A stretch of 64,000 bases of DNA from Acridotheres tristis. Taxonomy: Eukaryota; Chordata; Aves; Passeriformes; Sturnidae. The translations under genes and the position numbers were made by a program. The DNA is taken from the NCBI GenBank assembly GCA_037013685.1, contig CM072894.1, positions 10,927,449 through 10,991,448 on the forward strand, read 5' to 3'. This document shows, in pieces, positions 46,672 to 60,000 of this stretch. The first letter of the stretch is position 1, and the number at the start of each line of letters is the position of its first letter. The notes beneath the pieces were generated by a model. That model worked only from the letters and a program-made list of their open reading frames with translations, was not told where the DNA came from and made no database searches.

Positions 46672-47667
46672 TCACTTTATTCAATTCAACTTTACCTCTT
46701 TAACGAAGTCAGTTTTCTAAAGGAGGAAGAGGAGAAGGAATGTAGAAATTTTTCAACCTGGGATGCATTTGTCAAGCCTTCAAGTACTGTCCCGTTTTCT
46801 AAAAGATGGAAAAAAGTATGATGATCCTAAAATCAAGAAAAAATAAATATAGTAAAGCAAGAATTCATGTAAACGTGTTTTGGCCTTACAAACTGAAGTT
46901 TATCAAATCCTCCAAAGTCCACGTGAATCCTTCTGCAATAAAGCAATTTGCTATTTAAAAAAAAAAAAAGAGAAAAAAGGGCTCAGTGTTTTAGCAGGAG
47001 GAAGGGAGGAATTGCCTTCATCCAAAAAAAAAAGCTTTTATGTAGAAAATCCTTCCGTATTAGTGGTGCAAAGTACCACAGGCACAGTACTTATAAAGAA
47101 CAGTGTAAGAGGAAAGAAGAGAGTGATAACTTTATTAAATGTGAACTGAATTCATACCCTGACTTCGGAGAACATGCAATTCTTAAATTGAAGAAATTAA
47201 AGACTCTCCCATACTATAATTTCCTTAGTGCATATTTCTTACAGAGACAAAATTTCAGTGTCATTGTGAAAATCACGGATTACACTGAAGTTCACCTTTT
47301 GCTGAAGATTCCTTTCATAGTGAACATGAGGCAAACAGCACACCAAGGCACCAGCCCTAGGTACATGAAAGGTTCTGCCATGCACTGAGCTTTGAGCAAG
47401 CCCTATTTGGGAACTTCTTTCAGCATAAGTCAGCTTGAGAAGCACAGCTGCTGCACCAATGCATAAATAGTGCACATCTACTCTGGATATGGTCACTGCT
47501 GGTTCAGTTTTAGGACAAATCACCTCTCCCTTCCAAATTATCTGCTGGGATATTGCAGACATTTGGAAGGACATGTATAAAGCAGGAAGACAGGCAGCTG
47601 ATGGATTCCCAGCACACAAGGTACACTGAGCCTGCACAGGAGCACTGGGGAAAAGCAGGGTGAGCGT

Positions 47668-47787
47668 CTCAGCTCGGTGCCCACCCTGCTCCGGGCACAC
47701 CTGGACTCTCAGCTCGGTGCCCATCCTGCTCCGGGCACACCTGGACTCTCAGCTCGGTGCCCATCCTTCTCCGGGCACACCTGGGCA
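47668..47787. repeat. Minisatellite, 3 copies of a 40-bp GC-rich unit
   Basis: The unit starts CTCAGCTCGGTGCCCA at 47668, 47708 and 47748, so the period is exactly 40 bp. Copies differ at single bases (CACCC, CATCC, and CTTCT for CTGCT). It is GC-rich and CpG-bearing within AT-rich intron. Overlapping open frames here are a by-product: 40 is not a multiple of 3, so every frame cycles through the same peptide. Confidence 0.95.
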
Positions 47788-48610
47788 CTGTGGGACTGGC
47801 TGGGCCTCACACACAGATGGCTCCTGGGATTTGCACATGGCCATCTGGAAAGCACACCTCACGATTACACTCACTCCCTGGTTTGCTGTACCTTTGGGGG
47901 GAAAAAAATATAAATATATCAAACACTGTGTGGGTGTGTCCCTAAAGTAAACTGGTTCAATACATTAAGCTCTGTGCATATTTATTCAAGGTTGAAGTAG
48001 CCTGAACCAAGAGTATTGAATTTCATTTCCAGAGTGTTCACATCTCTCCCAAAGCAACCAAAATACAGGGAATATAAGAGATTTCTCATGATTATTTAAT
48101 TTTTTTTCTACTATGATTCAAAGGTTCTTATAATATACAAGACCATAATAACTAATCAAAACTTTATTTATTAGTAACAGTAATAATAAAACATACTAAA
48201 ATATTTTAGCATATGGTCTGATGAAGATTTCTTAAATACTGAACAAGTAAGCAAGTTTGAATTCAGACTAAAGCATGGAACAGGAAAAGTTATAGTTAGG
48301 AATATAGTCACTCAATGTCAAAATCAAATACAAAAAAAAAATCAATTACCAAAAAGCTTCCCTATAAGGGACATGAAATTATAGTTTAAATGTTTTCTCC
48401 TAAACTTACTCATTTGGTATAAACGAGCAGAATATGACACATAAGGCTGTTAAATTAGACCTGAAATCTTTATCCTTAATATTAAAGCTACAATACTCTG
48501 TTCTGAAGGAAGTCACAGTCTTGCACGGTGCATCTGTCGATGACAGTTAAGATGTAAACAGAATTTTACCAAGTCAGAGCACTCTCTTAGATCATGCTAT
48601 GCACACCAAT

Positions 48611-48840
48611 CATGGAATCATAGAATCATCTTCATTCAAAGGAAAAGACCTTTAAGACCATTGAGTCCAACCATTAACACAGCACTGCCAACTCCTCCAA
48701 TATACCACACCCTTCAGTGCCACATCTACATGGGTTTTTAAATCCCTCCAGTGATGGTGAATTCACCATTCTCAATACTTTTGCCTTTGGAAATATAAAA
48801 GTCTGAAAAAAACGTTTATTCCAACAATATAAAAATTAAA
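48611..48840 (-). mobile_element. CR1 LINE 3' fragment (truncated)
   Basis: The plus strand begins CATGGAATCATAGAATCATC and continues with diverged AAAAGACCTTTAAGACCATT and GAGTCCAACCATTAACACAG, the reverse complement of the 3' end of avian CR1 retroposons (CR1-J/Y-like). The element is therefore minus-oriented and 5'-truncated, with the typical ATTCTATGATTC tail repeat. The right border is vague because of divergence. Confidence 0.85.
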
Positions 48841-51800
48841 ACTCAGATAACTCCCCAAGAATTTCTGACTACAGTAAAAGAAATAAAACATGAAAGACAT
48901 GAGTACATTATTATTTAGCAGTCTCCATTTAAACCACTAACCAAAATCAATCTGCAAAATGATTACCAAAATAATCTCAGCCAGTACTACTTACTACACT
49001 ATCAACTATAACAGTGGGGATTAGAAAGAAAAATAAAATGCCACCAATTAGATATTCATAATTGATGATATTGAAGAAGATATGATTATTCAAGTATGCA
49101 GAGGTTTTTTTGTTGGTGGTTTGTATTTTATTCAGGGTTTTTGTTTGCATGTTTGGTTTAAAGAGGCCAGTAGCTTATACTGGTTTGAAGATACATGGGA
49201 GACATTACATTACACGACATGCACTTCAAAATGAGTCCAGTTTTGGCCATTATATACTGCATATGTAATGCATATAACATCATTTTAGTCCTAGTTGCAC
49301 AATGAATGAAAATATTATGTATTTTTACCTTCAAGACCATGAAAAGAATAATTTGCAATTAAAACCTGAACTCTGTCAGCCAAAAGAATACAGTTTCATG
49401 CTACATGATTTCTTCACAGTGCCACTTGTATAAGGGAACATTATGGATTGACAGGTCTAAAAGAACAGAAAACTCCATTATCAATTATAGCTTGCTCTTC
49501 CAAGCTACATAAACACTCCTCTCATATCTATAATTCATTACTGAGCATGGAAAGAAACTCATTTGAAGAAAGATTTTTCCATGCTGCCTCTGTAAAAAAA
49601 GTAGCGTAGAAAGCATCAAGAATGCATCCTTACTCTGAACTAAACATACATTCAGAAAGTTCTTAGCTCTGCAAGAAGAGCACCTTAAATCATGTTAAAC
49701 ATGATTAACACCCTGGAAAGCAGAGTAGATAGAAGACAACACAAGGTGAGGTGGTCAGAAGTACACAGGAAAGAAGCTTCCCCACCACACACCCACGCTA
49801 AGGAGACTGGGAAACTCTGGAGGAAGAAAAGCAGGCAACGTGCTGATCAGTGCATATAACAAAAGCACAATTTAACTTCTCGTGATCAGCTATCCCTGAA
49901 CGCAGAGGTGTGAAAGACTAATTGGAAAAAGACTAGGTAATACATCTGGTGATGCAATGAACACATCTGTTCAGGAATGCATCAGCAAAATAAATCAAGA
50001 TGCTTGATTACACAAAGTCATTTAAAGTAAATCTGAAAACATGAAAGTAGAGTGTACAAAATTGGTAATATGCTCTTATTTGAAATACTGGCCTACATTT
50101 CATGCAAACAACCTAAAAAGAAGTATCTATAAGGCAGAATAATGTTTAAGAAGCAGTTGAAGACAAGGATTGGGAAAAATAACTTCTAACCTGGATATGG
50201 GAATAATTTTTAAAAAACAGAGAAATAACTCTTTGTCTTAGAAGCACATGGAATTAAGTGGTTGAGAATGTAGAATGGGCTTTTTCTTGTAACAGAGTAA
50301 TAAAAAATAAAATGTTTGAATGCACCAGGACAGAAGTCTTAGACTGTTAACAGTGTACTGTTTTTCACACTGTAAGTCACCATAAAATATCATAAGGACA
50401 ATAAGAAGCTATTATAGATAAACATTGTAGCACCTGTTTTACACAGTTACTTCTGCTGCAGAACAAGGAGAGTAAAGAAGAAAGCTTAACGGTGTAAACT
50501 AGCACTTCATTGAGAAGCTTTACAAAAAAACTTCTCTTAAAAGCAACTCCTTGCTTAACCACTCAGTATATAGGTGTATACAGCTTCATCCAGCCACTCT
50601 AAATTTATATACTAGAAGACATTAAACGACCACAGTATGGTCTGTTTCCACAGTAGAAAAGGGGCTGACTCTTATGCTAATCTAATCCCAAGAAAACATA
50701 AAACCAGCCTTGGAAATGTTCCATTTTGGTGGATGACTTTTTGTACTTATTTAAAAGTACATGTATTGTAATACACATCTCTTATGATAAATATAGCACA
50801 AATACCATTGTGATTTCCCTGTATACATATATATAAACATATTATTCTACCAGAATCCTATTCAGTAGACACTTACATAAACCATCATTTTGGTAAGAAC
50901 ATAAAATAATAAATTTAAAAACTATTGTCCTCAGCAAATCAGAGCTACAACTACAACTTGCCATTAGAAACAGGTTCAAACATTCTGCCAGAATTCTCTT
51001 GGCCATACAGCTCCACAGTACAGAGAAACAAGGTAAAAACTGACAAAGACAGAAAGAAACAAAACCTCCTCCAGGTTATTAATTTATTATTGTCATCTCA
51101 AGCCTCCTCCTTAATAGAAAGAGCACTCTTCCAACTCTAGTTTTTAGGTAATTTAATTGCAAGCTTCAGCAGACAGGCATGCATTCCAACTTTAAAATAT
51201 AAATGCTGATGTATTCCGTATGTGGGATTTAGGTTGCCAGCCTTATTAGACAAGCCTTAGTCATGCAAAACAACTTGGATAAGACATTTCTTCCCTGCCC
51301 ACTCTGACTCACTAGTAATAACCAGGCTAAAAAGCTTTCTTTTTGGATATCAGCAACAAAGAAAGTTATGTCAAAACAATGGGAGAAAGCCTTACCACAG
51401 AGAAGTCAAAGATGATTGATAAGAATCTTGTAAACTTTCATGGTACCACACTTGCACAGTAAGATTAATGTCTTATCAAAAAGGTCACATCAATTTCAGC
51501 AGCTGCCAAAAAAGGGGTAAAGAAAAGGTACAGCCCATCTGCTCCAAAAAGTCTCCTCTAAGTCATTTTAAGCTCTAAATTATCTTCTGTGCCTTTTCAA
51601 CCACCACAAAGCTCAGCTGCCAACCTTCTATCTTTCTACCATTCCTACAGTGAAACCACGCTTCACAGACACAAATTGCTGAAGACAAACAATCAGGGCA
51701 GTGGGAATGAAAATACAACACTGAAAATAGACACCATATAACAGTTTAAAAAACTACTTTAAGGCTGATATTTTCATAGTATCGCACAGAGTAACTGTAG

Positions 51801-54800
51801 AGAGCTACAAGGTAACTCTACAGAGAAAAAATTAAGTGCCATTTGCCTCACAGAGACAAATAAGCAGAACCTGAATAAAACACAGTTGTAAACTCATAGC
51901 TAAATCCCTTTCCTAGGAGTTCATGCAACAAACAAAGCAGAAAAGAGTTGAGATGATCAAGAATGTGGAACAAGAAACTTATCTTCTGTATTCGAAGAAA
52001 ATACTCCTCTACATTACTTACAGGATTTTGGAAACAATAATAATAAAGACATTATCCTGCAGCCTTAAATTAAAAAAAAAATTAAAAAATTTTAAAAACC
52101 ACAAAACACACATGAATTATTCTATTATAAGGACCTGACGCACTTAAAAATATATATACACACACGTAGGTTAGGCACAGAAATGTTACCTTATTCTCTC
52201 AGCACCAGTTTCCTTAGAAACAACTTCATGTAGTCATCCTACACTAAACCTAAAACATTCTCTTGTCAGGATCCTGGTGATAACCCATCCTACGCCAGAC
52301 AATACAGGTTTGTCCTCCCTTTGCATTAGTTCATATGCAATAACTCTTCCTATGCTAGTTTGTCTGCATTAACTTCTTTACTTACAAAAACACTTCCATG
52401 CAAATTACTTTCCGTGTAACCCTACCTCTCCCAAACACCTTCTCATTCATGGTTCTGGTTCATGAAGTAAATTAAATCTAGATAAGTAGAGATACAAAAT
52501 GCATAGTAAAAGAAGGAGCCTAAAAAAAAAAGCCTCAGCAAACTAACACTTGCAAAATCATAGTTAAGGTGGTCTTTTTAAGGCATTCAGTGCTAAGTAC
52601 TAAAAATGAACAGACACAGGCTAAGAGAAATCTTGAAACAGAATTTCTGTGGGAACAAAACCAAAACAAAATTCAAAACCAAATCAAAACAAATCAACAA
52701 AGACACCATCACCAAACCCCCCCCAATATGCACTTTGGAATAAGACTGCAAACATTATGCCAAGATCATTATCTGGTCTGTGATCAGGAAAGAAATTCAT
52801 GCAGAAACGTTCTAGAAATACCAGCTGAAGATTCTAAGCAGCTTTCCACTTTTGAGCTGTAAAATCGTCACTTGAGAGAAATAAATGCCTGTTATGTTAT
52901 AAAAATATCCATAAAAAAGTTGAAGTCAATTCCAGGCCAATACCTAAATTCCAATACCAGTGATTATTTCTCACTGCAGTATTCCCTACCAACTGTAATT
53001 CACACAAAATGGAATTTAGGTTACATATTCATTAATTAATTTACCTAACCTCCTTTCTTTCTACCCTATTCTCAAAGAGATCTAACCCAGAGGATCCTCT
53101 CCTGAAAATAATGAAATCCCTTATTCTAATCTTTCCAACTTCCAGATGGTAAAGCCTCCACCTCCGGGAAGAGGAGTGTAAATAGATTAAGCTGAAGTGA
53201 CAAATTTCCCCCCATCCACACACTTACTTACACATTCACAAATTCTTAAATGAGTACAACCTCCAAGTTTATCTGAATTTACCTCAATTATAGCTAAAAT
53301 TATGTCATCTTGCTGACTTTTAAAAAATGATGCAGTAAGAATACACAGTTCCAAAATAAGCTTCTGAAATGGCAGAGTTAAAATAAAGATCCATAAGAAT
53401 TAAGACATACTGTTTTATTGCACTATGCCATAATTTTCATATGAGACTCAGATGCTTCATTCACATTTAAGATGCACGGTTTTCCAGGATTAAATTAATT
53501 CTGATTGATATGCTGGTCTCACTTTTCCAACAGAAGTTCCCAGACTTTAAAAAGCAAACTGAACAACAAATGAAACATCACTGATGACACCACTACTCAT
53601 CAAGATGACACAATTTTAGAACAGCCCAGATCTCTTGTGCTTGACCTAATGGAATATATGAGCAAGTTGAACCCCACACACTTACAAATAGGACCTAAAT
53701 CACATACAGAGGCTGTTCATTATTCAGAGGTATAGCAGAGTAGCATCAAGAATTCTGAAATCTAAGATCTCCTTCAACTTTCACAGTTAAAACTGTAGGT
53801 GCCTTTATCACTTCCAACTGTCACTGAAGAGGAAACAACTTGTCTTCTTCCATGGCATGCATCACAGCATTACTTCAGTCAGTCATTTTCAGTCTCACAC
53901 TAATTTTCTGCACGTTAGAGAGGGGTTTTAAGAACTGCAAAGAACAATCTCACAGAACAGAGAGAAAACCAGTTCATTTTATATTGAGATTAGACTGTAC
54001 AAGTCAGAATTTCCACACATAAGAAATAAAACATATTCCTGACCATGTTAACTCTATATAGAGTAATCAATCCATTAAGAGCTGTGTGAACATCAACAGC
54101 CAATATACTTGACCCAACGGATTAAGGTGATTGTGCTACAAATTTGATGATTACCAGCCTTACTACTAACTTCACTAGGATTCCTCCAGAGTAAAAAATT
54201 GCAAGGCCTTTGTTGAACTCTCCTTCACAGAAAACAGCCAAAGAAACAGTGTCTCTAAAGAAAGTGTAACCTCACCTTGTTAGAAGCTCTCAGGAAACTC
54301 TGAAACTCAGCTGACTACAATCGGTACTCTGTGGCCTATTCCTTGGAAGTATAAGCTGCTTCTCAGTGAAAGAACTGTGTGAGAATTCAAACAGTAGTAA
54401 ATGTAAATTAGTGCAACAACTACACCAGGTACCCCCTTTGTCTTGGTATGACTTTAATTATTAATCTTCACTGCTGAATAGTTAAACACAAAGCATATTG
54501 TTTACAATCATTATTCTTCTACTGTTAAACCAACATTACAACAGAATACAAACCGACCAGTCGTAAGAAAGGACTAATGAATACTTTAGTGTGAAATGAT
54601 TCATTTTTCATGTATTTTTAAAATAGTGTGGACACTAAGTTACTAACATAAATTGGAGAGGGTGTTTGGATGCTTTTTAATCTGAAATTTAAACTATTTT
54701 TTTCCTAGTACAAAACTTCATACATAATATCTTTAGGAACATAACATAAACACTGCAGAAAAACTTAAATCAACCCAATCTTTTATGCACCATGTTAGGT

Positions 54801-57055
54801 AAGATTTTCCACAATATTTTTCATTTATCTAAGCTATAGACCAGTATAAAAAATAAAGCAGTACAAAACCAGAACAAACAAAAGGAAACAGATACAAAAA
54901 GAAAACAGCCTTCCACAGGTGCTTTATGACTCCAGTTGAAATACACAGCCTTTTTTCCTCCTCCCCCCAACACGGTAGAAAAAAGAGCAAGATCTTAAAT
55001 GCACACTACTATTTTCATACATATTTTCTATTTATAGCCTGAAGAAAATTTAAAGTTTTTGTCAGATATTGTCCCAATGTACATTCAGAAAATGTGAGTC
55101 TTTCAAGATGATGAAAAATTACAGAATTGACAGGCAGCATTTCAAATCCATGCAGCAAGCTTCACAGGTATGCTTCCCCACCCGGGCTTTTTTGTGTGGA
55201 CAGGGGAATTAAATTTATATAGAGATGGTTAATTTTACAGTGTTCTAATACGTTTAAAAACATATTTTCTTGCACTCAAAAATCCTTACTGAGGACTCAA
55301 TGATCTAATCTTCAGCCATTTTTACATAACCTCATCCATACACAGAGATACTCTGGATTTTTGTTTGTAATACTGAATAGTTTTCCCACTTAAAAAGAAA
55401 TAAATTTCAAAAGCAATTGGTAAACAGTGCTTTTCCTTTCCTCAAGTTTCTGAAATAAATTTACCCTTGGAAAAAGACCAGAGATGGCCTTACATGCAAA
55501 CTTGTTAGGAGTTACACTACTTCTTTTTGCAATATTAATCTTCTTTGAGAAATTCCATATATTATATCTGCTTCAAATGGAAATACAGCCACATGAACTA
55601 CACTAAACATAAATAGTTTCTCTAATCTTTTGCAGGTACTGCCCATCTAGGATAACATTTATGACCTTTTACTTTTTTATTAGTTATACTGGCATAGAGC
55701 AAATTCAGTTCATTCTCTTCAAACACATAATCAAAAATTTTTAATCAAAGCTCGAGTTTAATTAAAAGCCTGTTCTGTTTCCCTATGCAATTGTGCTGAT
55801 AGGGATCAGCAGCATTTACCAAAGTTCAAGCAGCAGGCACCTGGAATTGCTAGATTATACACTTTTGGTGTAAGTAATACACTCATCTTTCATACAGTAT
55901 GCTCCACAAAACACAGAGCCTTTCAAGGACAACTTAGAAAGAAGGTTTAAAATACTGAGGTCATTGGAATGCACAGTGGACCTGCAGAGAGAAAGTAGAG
56001 TAACTTCTCAAAAAGTAGGGCTGATCGGGTATAAAGACAAAAAAAAACCTCCGAAGTAAAAAACCCACACCACCGGGACAACAAGAAACCCCCAAGAACA
56101 AGAGAAAACCATCGTGCACAGTCCACATGTGACTCCTTCAACACATGAAAAAACTGTTCTGAACAAAATACAAACCCAGACATAACACCCCTGTACTTGC
56201 AATTATGTTCAGATTTGCAAATTAAGATGATTATACCATAATTCTTTCTTCTCAGTGAGCAAGGGTTTCATACTCGGGGGGAAAATCCTCATGCTTTTTA
56301 CCTTATCTGCCAGCTATCCAACTGGCACTTTGAAAAGATTTTCATAACACATTTTAACAATTTTATTCCCTAATCAGTTCTGTTTCATTTAAACTATTAA
56401 AACCAAGAAGATGGCAGCTTCAAACATTCCTCTGCAATATAAAAGGAAATGCTAATAAAAACCTTTCCATTTTCCATGGATGCGACGCATATGGATAAAA
56501 ATGCAGAATTTACTTATAGCAACCTTACATATTTCAGGAAGCTCTAAAGTCTGCACTCAGGAAGACAAAGAGATAATCATGGCAATCTATTCAAAGTCAG
56601 CACACATTACTAAAGCAGAATGCCCCAGCAGTTCATAGAAATAGCAATAAAATAACTACTATTAGAATTCTGCACGAAGCCAAGAAGAGCCTGAATCCTT
56701 TCCCTGTACAAGAGGTATTTTGTCTTTCAAAAGCTACCCATTGGAATATGAATCTGAAATACATCAAAACTTGATAGAGTTGACAATGGACAACAGTGAT
56801 TAAGGTTTCCTAATTAGCAAGATAATGTCCATTTAAATTTTTTTCCCTCCTCTCTCTCACAAGACCCAAAATTTATTATCAAAATAAGCCATCAAATACA
56901 GTCGTTTGCAATCATGGGAGTACCATCAGCAGAGAAGGGCAATGGACCATCACACCCACACATCTCCACCAGCCAAGTGTGATAAGGTTCCTGCAATCTG
57001 TTTCAGTAAAATGACAAGAAGCTGTGCTGAAGCAGCTCTTTCCTAGCAGATGACC

Positions 57056-57075
57056 AAAAAAAAAAAAAAAAAAAA
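57056..57075. repeat. A20 homopolymer
   Basis: Twenty A followed by GAAAAAGG; no associated retroposon was recognised. Confidence 0.95.
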
Positions 57076-60000
57076 GAAAAAGGCATAGCAGTCACACTTC
57101 TCCACTGACCAACAAATCTTTATGCTTTCTGCATTTATTAGACAAAATTAATATCTACAGACATTGTACTTCAATTTCCTTGAACTTCCTTCTACTTTTC
57201 ATATGTTGAACCTGCTTAGTTTTCTGTCTTTAGCACAGACCAGAACCTGCAAGTCTAAGAAAAAGGGCACAGAGGAAATAACAAAACTAACCTTCGAACA
57301 TTTAGTAAATTTTAAGTTGCCAAATAAAGAGGGGGAGTGGAGAGATAGCACAAAATACACTGTGACAATCAGCACAATAATCAATTACACAATTTCAGCA
57401 GCATCAATGCCAATTAGTATTGGCCACTGACCTCTAATCTGATCTGGAACCTATCCACGATCTTAACCTGATTAGGACTTTGTGCACCACAAACATGAAA
57501 ACCCACTGTTGTACATTTATTTTTCTGCCTTAGTATCCTAAATTTTACTCAATTTAAACACTGAAGTAGCAAGGGGGAAAAATTACAAAGTTAACATATA
57601 AGCATTATTATGGAATTTACTAGACCATCTTCAAACATTTCCCTAAAAATGTCAGAGTTTAATTTTGGGCTAATTTGGCAAGTTAAAAACTGGATATATA
57701 AGGCTAACATTTTAATTTAAGTTAAGAAGTAAAATTAGTGCAGTAGTTTTAGTTATGCCATGTAAACTGTAACACTAACTGTGAAAAATCATATAAAACC
57801 TGCAGCTAACTGAACGGATTTAACCTATAGAGAGGAAAAAGCAAAGCATGTACTATCCAAGTTTAATTCCATGATTCCTGGAACACAAGGTATGTGTGGA
57901 ACACAGCTGCAATTTGCATGATTTAAACACCCAGATGCTTCAGTAACATTTTCCTATGGTTGAGGAGACAAATGCAACAAAGTCTCAAATTGCAACATCC
58001 ACAAAGTTTCATTTCTGCACCTACAAGGAATGACTGAGGGAGTACTTTCAACACTGCTGCAGAAGAGGTGCACATTCTGAAAGCAGCAGTTGTTCTCACA
58101 TAACCACACACAGTCCAAGTCCACTCAACACCTGCACAAGCCAAAGGGCATCTCAGTTATTTCTGCAATTGGTCCTTTGGAGACACACAGACAACAAGCC
58201 ATGCCTAAACTGTTTTAAAATTTTATTTGCTGTCTCAACTTCTAACACAAATTGTAGTGAGGAGAAAATCTTGTTCTCTCCCTCTCCCCTAAACAAACAA
58301 AAAGCAAGCTAGGAAGTTTTCTTATTCAACAGATACACAGAGGCTTCTCAAACTCATGTGGTGTTTACACTAACATGGGTGAAGGCAAAGCTGAAGACTC
58401 AGAACACATGGACCAAGTCCTGGCAGATGCAAACAGAAAAGGCAGTAGCCTGCTCCCAGCCTTCCTGGTCAGTGGACAATCATGCAATGCATGTGCCACC
58501 CGTGATTTCAAGGAAAGGTTGCTGTCACAGGATGTCTGTGAATATAAACAGTGTAGATATGCAGTTTATGAATGCTTAGCTTAAATCCATTGAGTATTTT
58601 AGGTATTTCTTTTCTAGTTGTATGCAACTTGCCCTCCAGTCCAAGACTCCTACCTATTTGTATGTCCATGGGTAAGACAGAACTGTTTCAGAGATTTTCA
58701 GGAAGCTTTAGCCACTCTGACATGACAAGATTTGCATTGCAATTTGCTGCAGTCCACTAACATGAAGAAAGCTATCAGAATGGCTCATATGAAGTCTAAC
58801 AAAATTAGCATCTTTCTTCCCAAGAAATTGCCACAAATATGATTTAGTAACTTCCAGAAGCTTAAGGATGCTACTATTTGAAATTATTGCCCAGATGCAA
58901 CATTGGAGACCATCGAGTATGGTGGTTTGTCAATTACATTATTACCAAACAGAACAAATACATAATGAACAATCTAGAACAATCGTCTAAGGCCTGTTCT
59001 ATGTTAAGAACAAGAATCAAGCACCTTAAGAAAACCTCAAACCCCCAGGCATAAGGATCTAGTCATTTTTCCATTTCACATTTAAACCCCCCCTTGCTCT
59101 CCCCTCTGTGTCCATATTTAGCTTATGTCTCTATGCTGTTTTGGCTCAACAAAACATTAAAAAAAAAAAAAAGGCAATGGAAAGTTCTCCAATGTTACAC
59201 AAAGAAATATGAGCTTGTGCTGGGATAAATCCTTTGTCAGCATGCCTTACATTTCTATGTAAAAGGGCACATTACTATCATTTAAACTCCTCAATCACTT
59301 CTTGTTTAAGTTCACGACAGTAAATGGACTTTAACCAATCATCTGTCTATCTCACTGCTGCAGATACTAAAGACCAGTACAACATCCATTCTATGCAGCT
59401 TTTTTTAATTACCATTTTTAAATGGATGTATGCTTCCAGCCCTAAAGCATGAGTAACCACAGTGATACACTGAAGCATCAAGTATCCTTTCAAAAAGGTG
59501 AACTTCTAACCCAGAGTAATAAACTGATATCAAAACTCAAAGCTGAGCATTTCGATTTCTGTTCTTTGCCCTACTCTGATGTCATGTATCGTGGGGATTG
59601 ATACATTGCTCACTCCACCTCCTCTATAACTAAGTTTACATAAAAGCCTCCTACTGTCTGAAACATGTCTTGTCTAAAAGGTTACTGACCCTCATGTTCA
59701 GCCATCACAACGCTAACCGGGATGGTGGAATCACCACTGTAGCTTACACATGGCACACACATGGTCTTAAGACACCACCTCTTCACAGAGCTCATGTTTT
59801 AAAAAATTAATTAAAATTTTAGCTGATTTTACACGTGCAGGAAATACAATACTCAAATGTACAGATACAAGCTAACTTGAGCTATATTTACAACAAAATC
59901 TGCTACGCTTATGCCCATGTTTCTCCAAAATCTTGTGCTCAGGATATTTAGGAAAGTTACTGAGTAACTACTATGGACTCCTTCATAACCTTTTCTAAAT

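Noticed and set aside
46948..47388. 146-aa plus-strand open frame
   Set aside because: Begins in an A-rich simple tract, Lys-rich start, no family resemblance, inside the HYCC2 first intron.
47239..47724. 161-aa minus-strand open frame
   Set aside because: It partly overlaps the minisatellite, has no recognisable domain and no splice context; looks like chance.
47660..47950. Three overlapping plus-strand frames with repeated peptide
   Set aside because: Produced by the 40-bp minisatellite, which cycles through frames.
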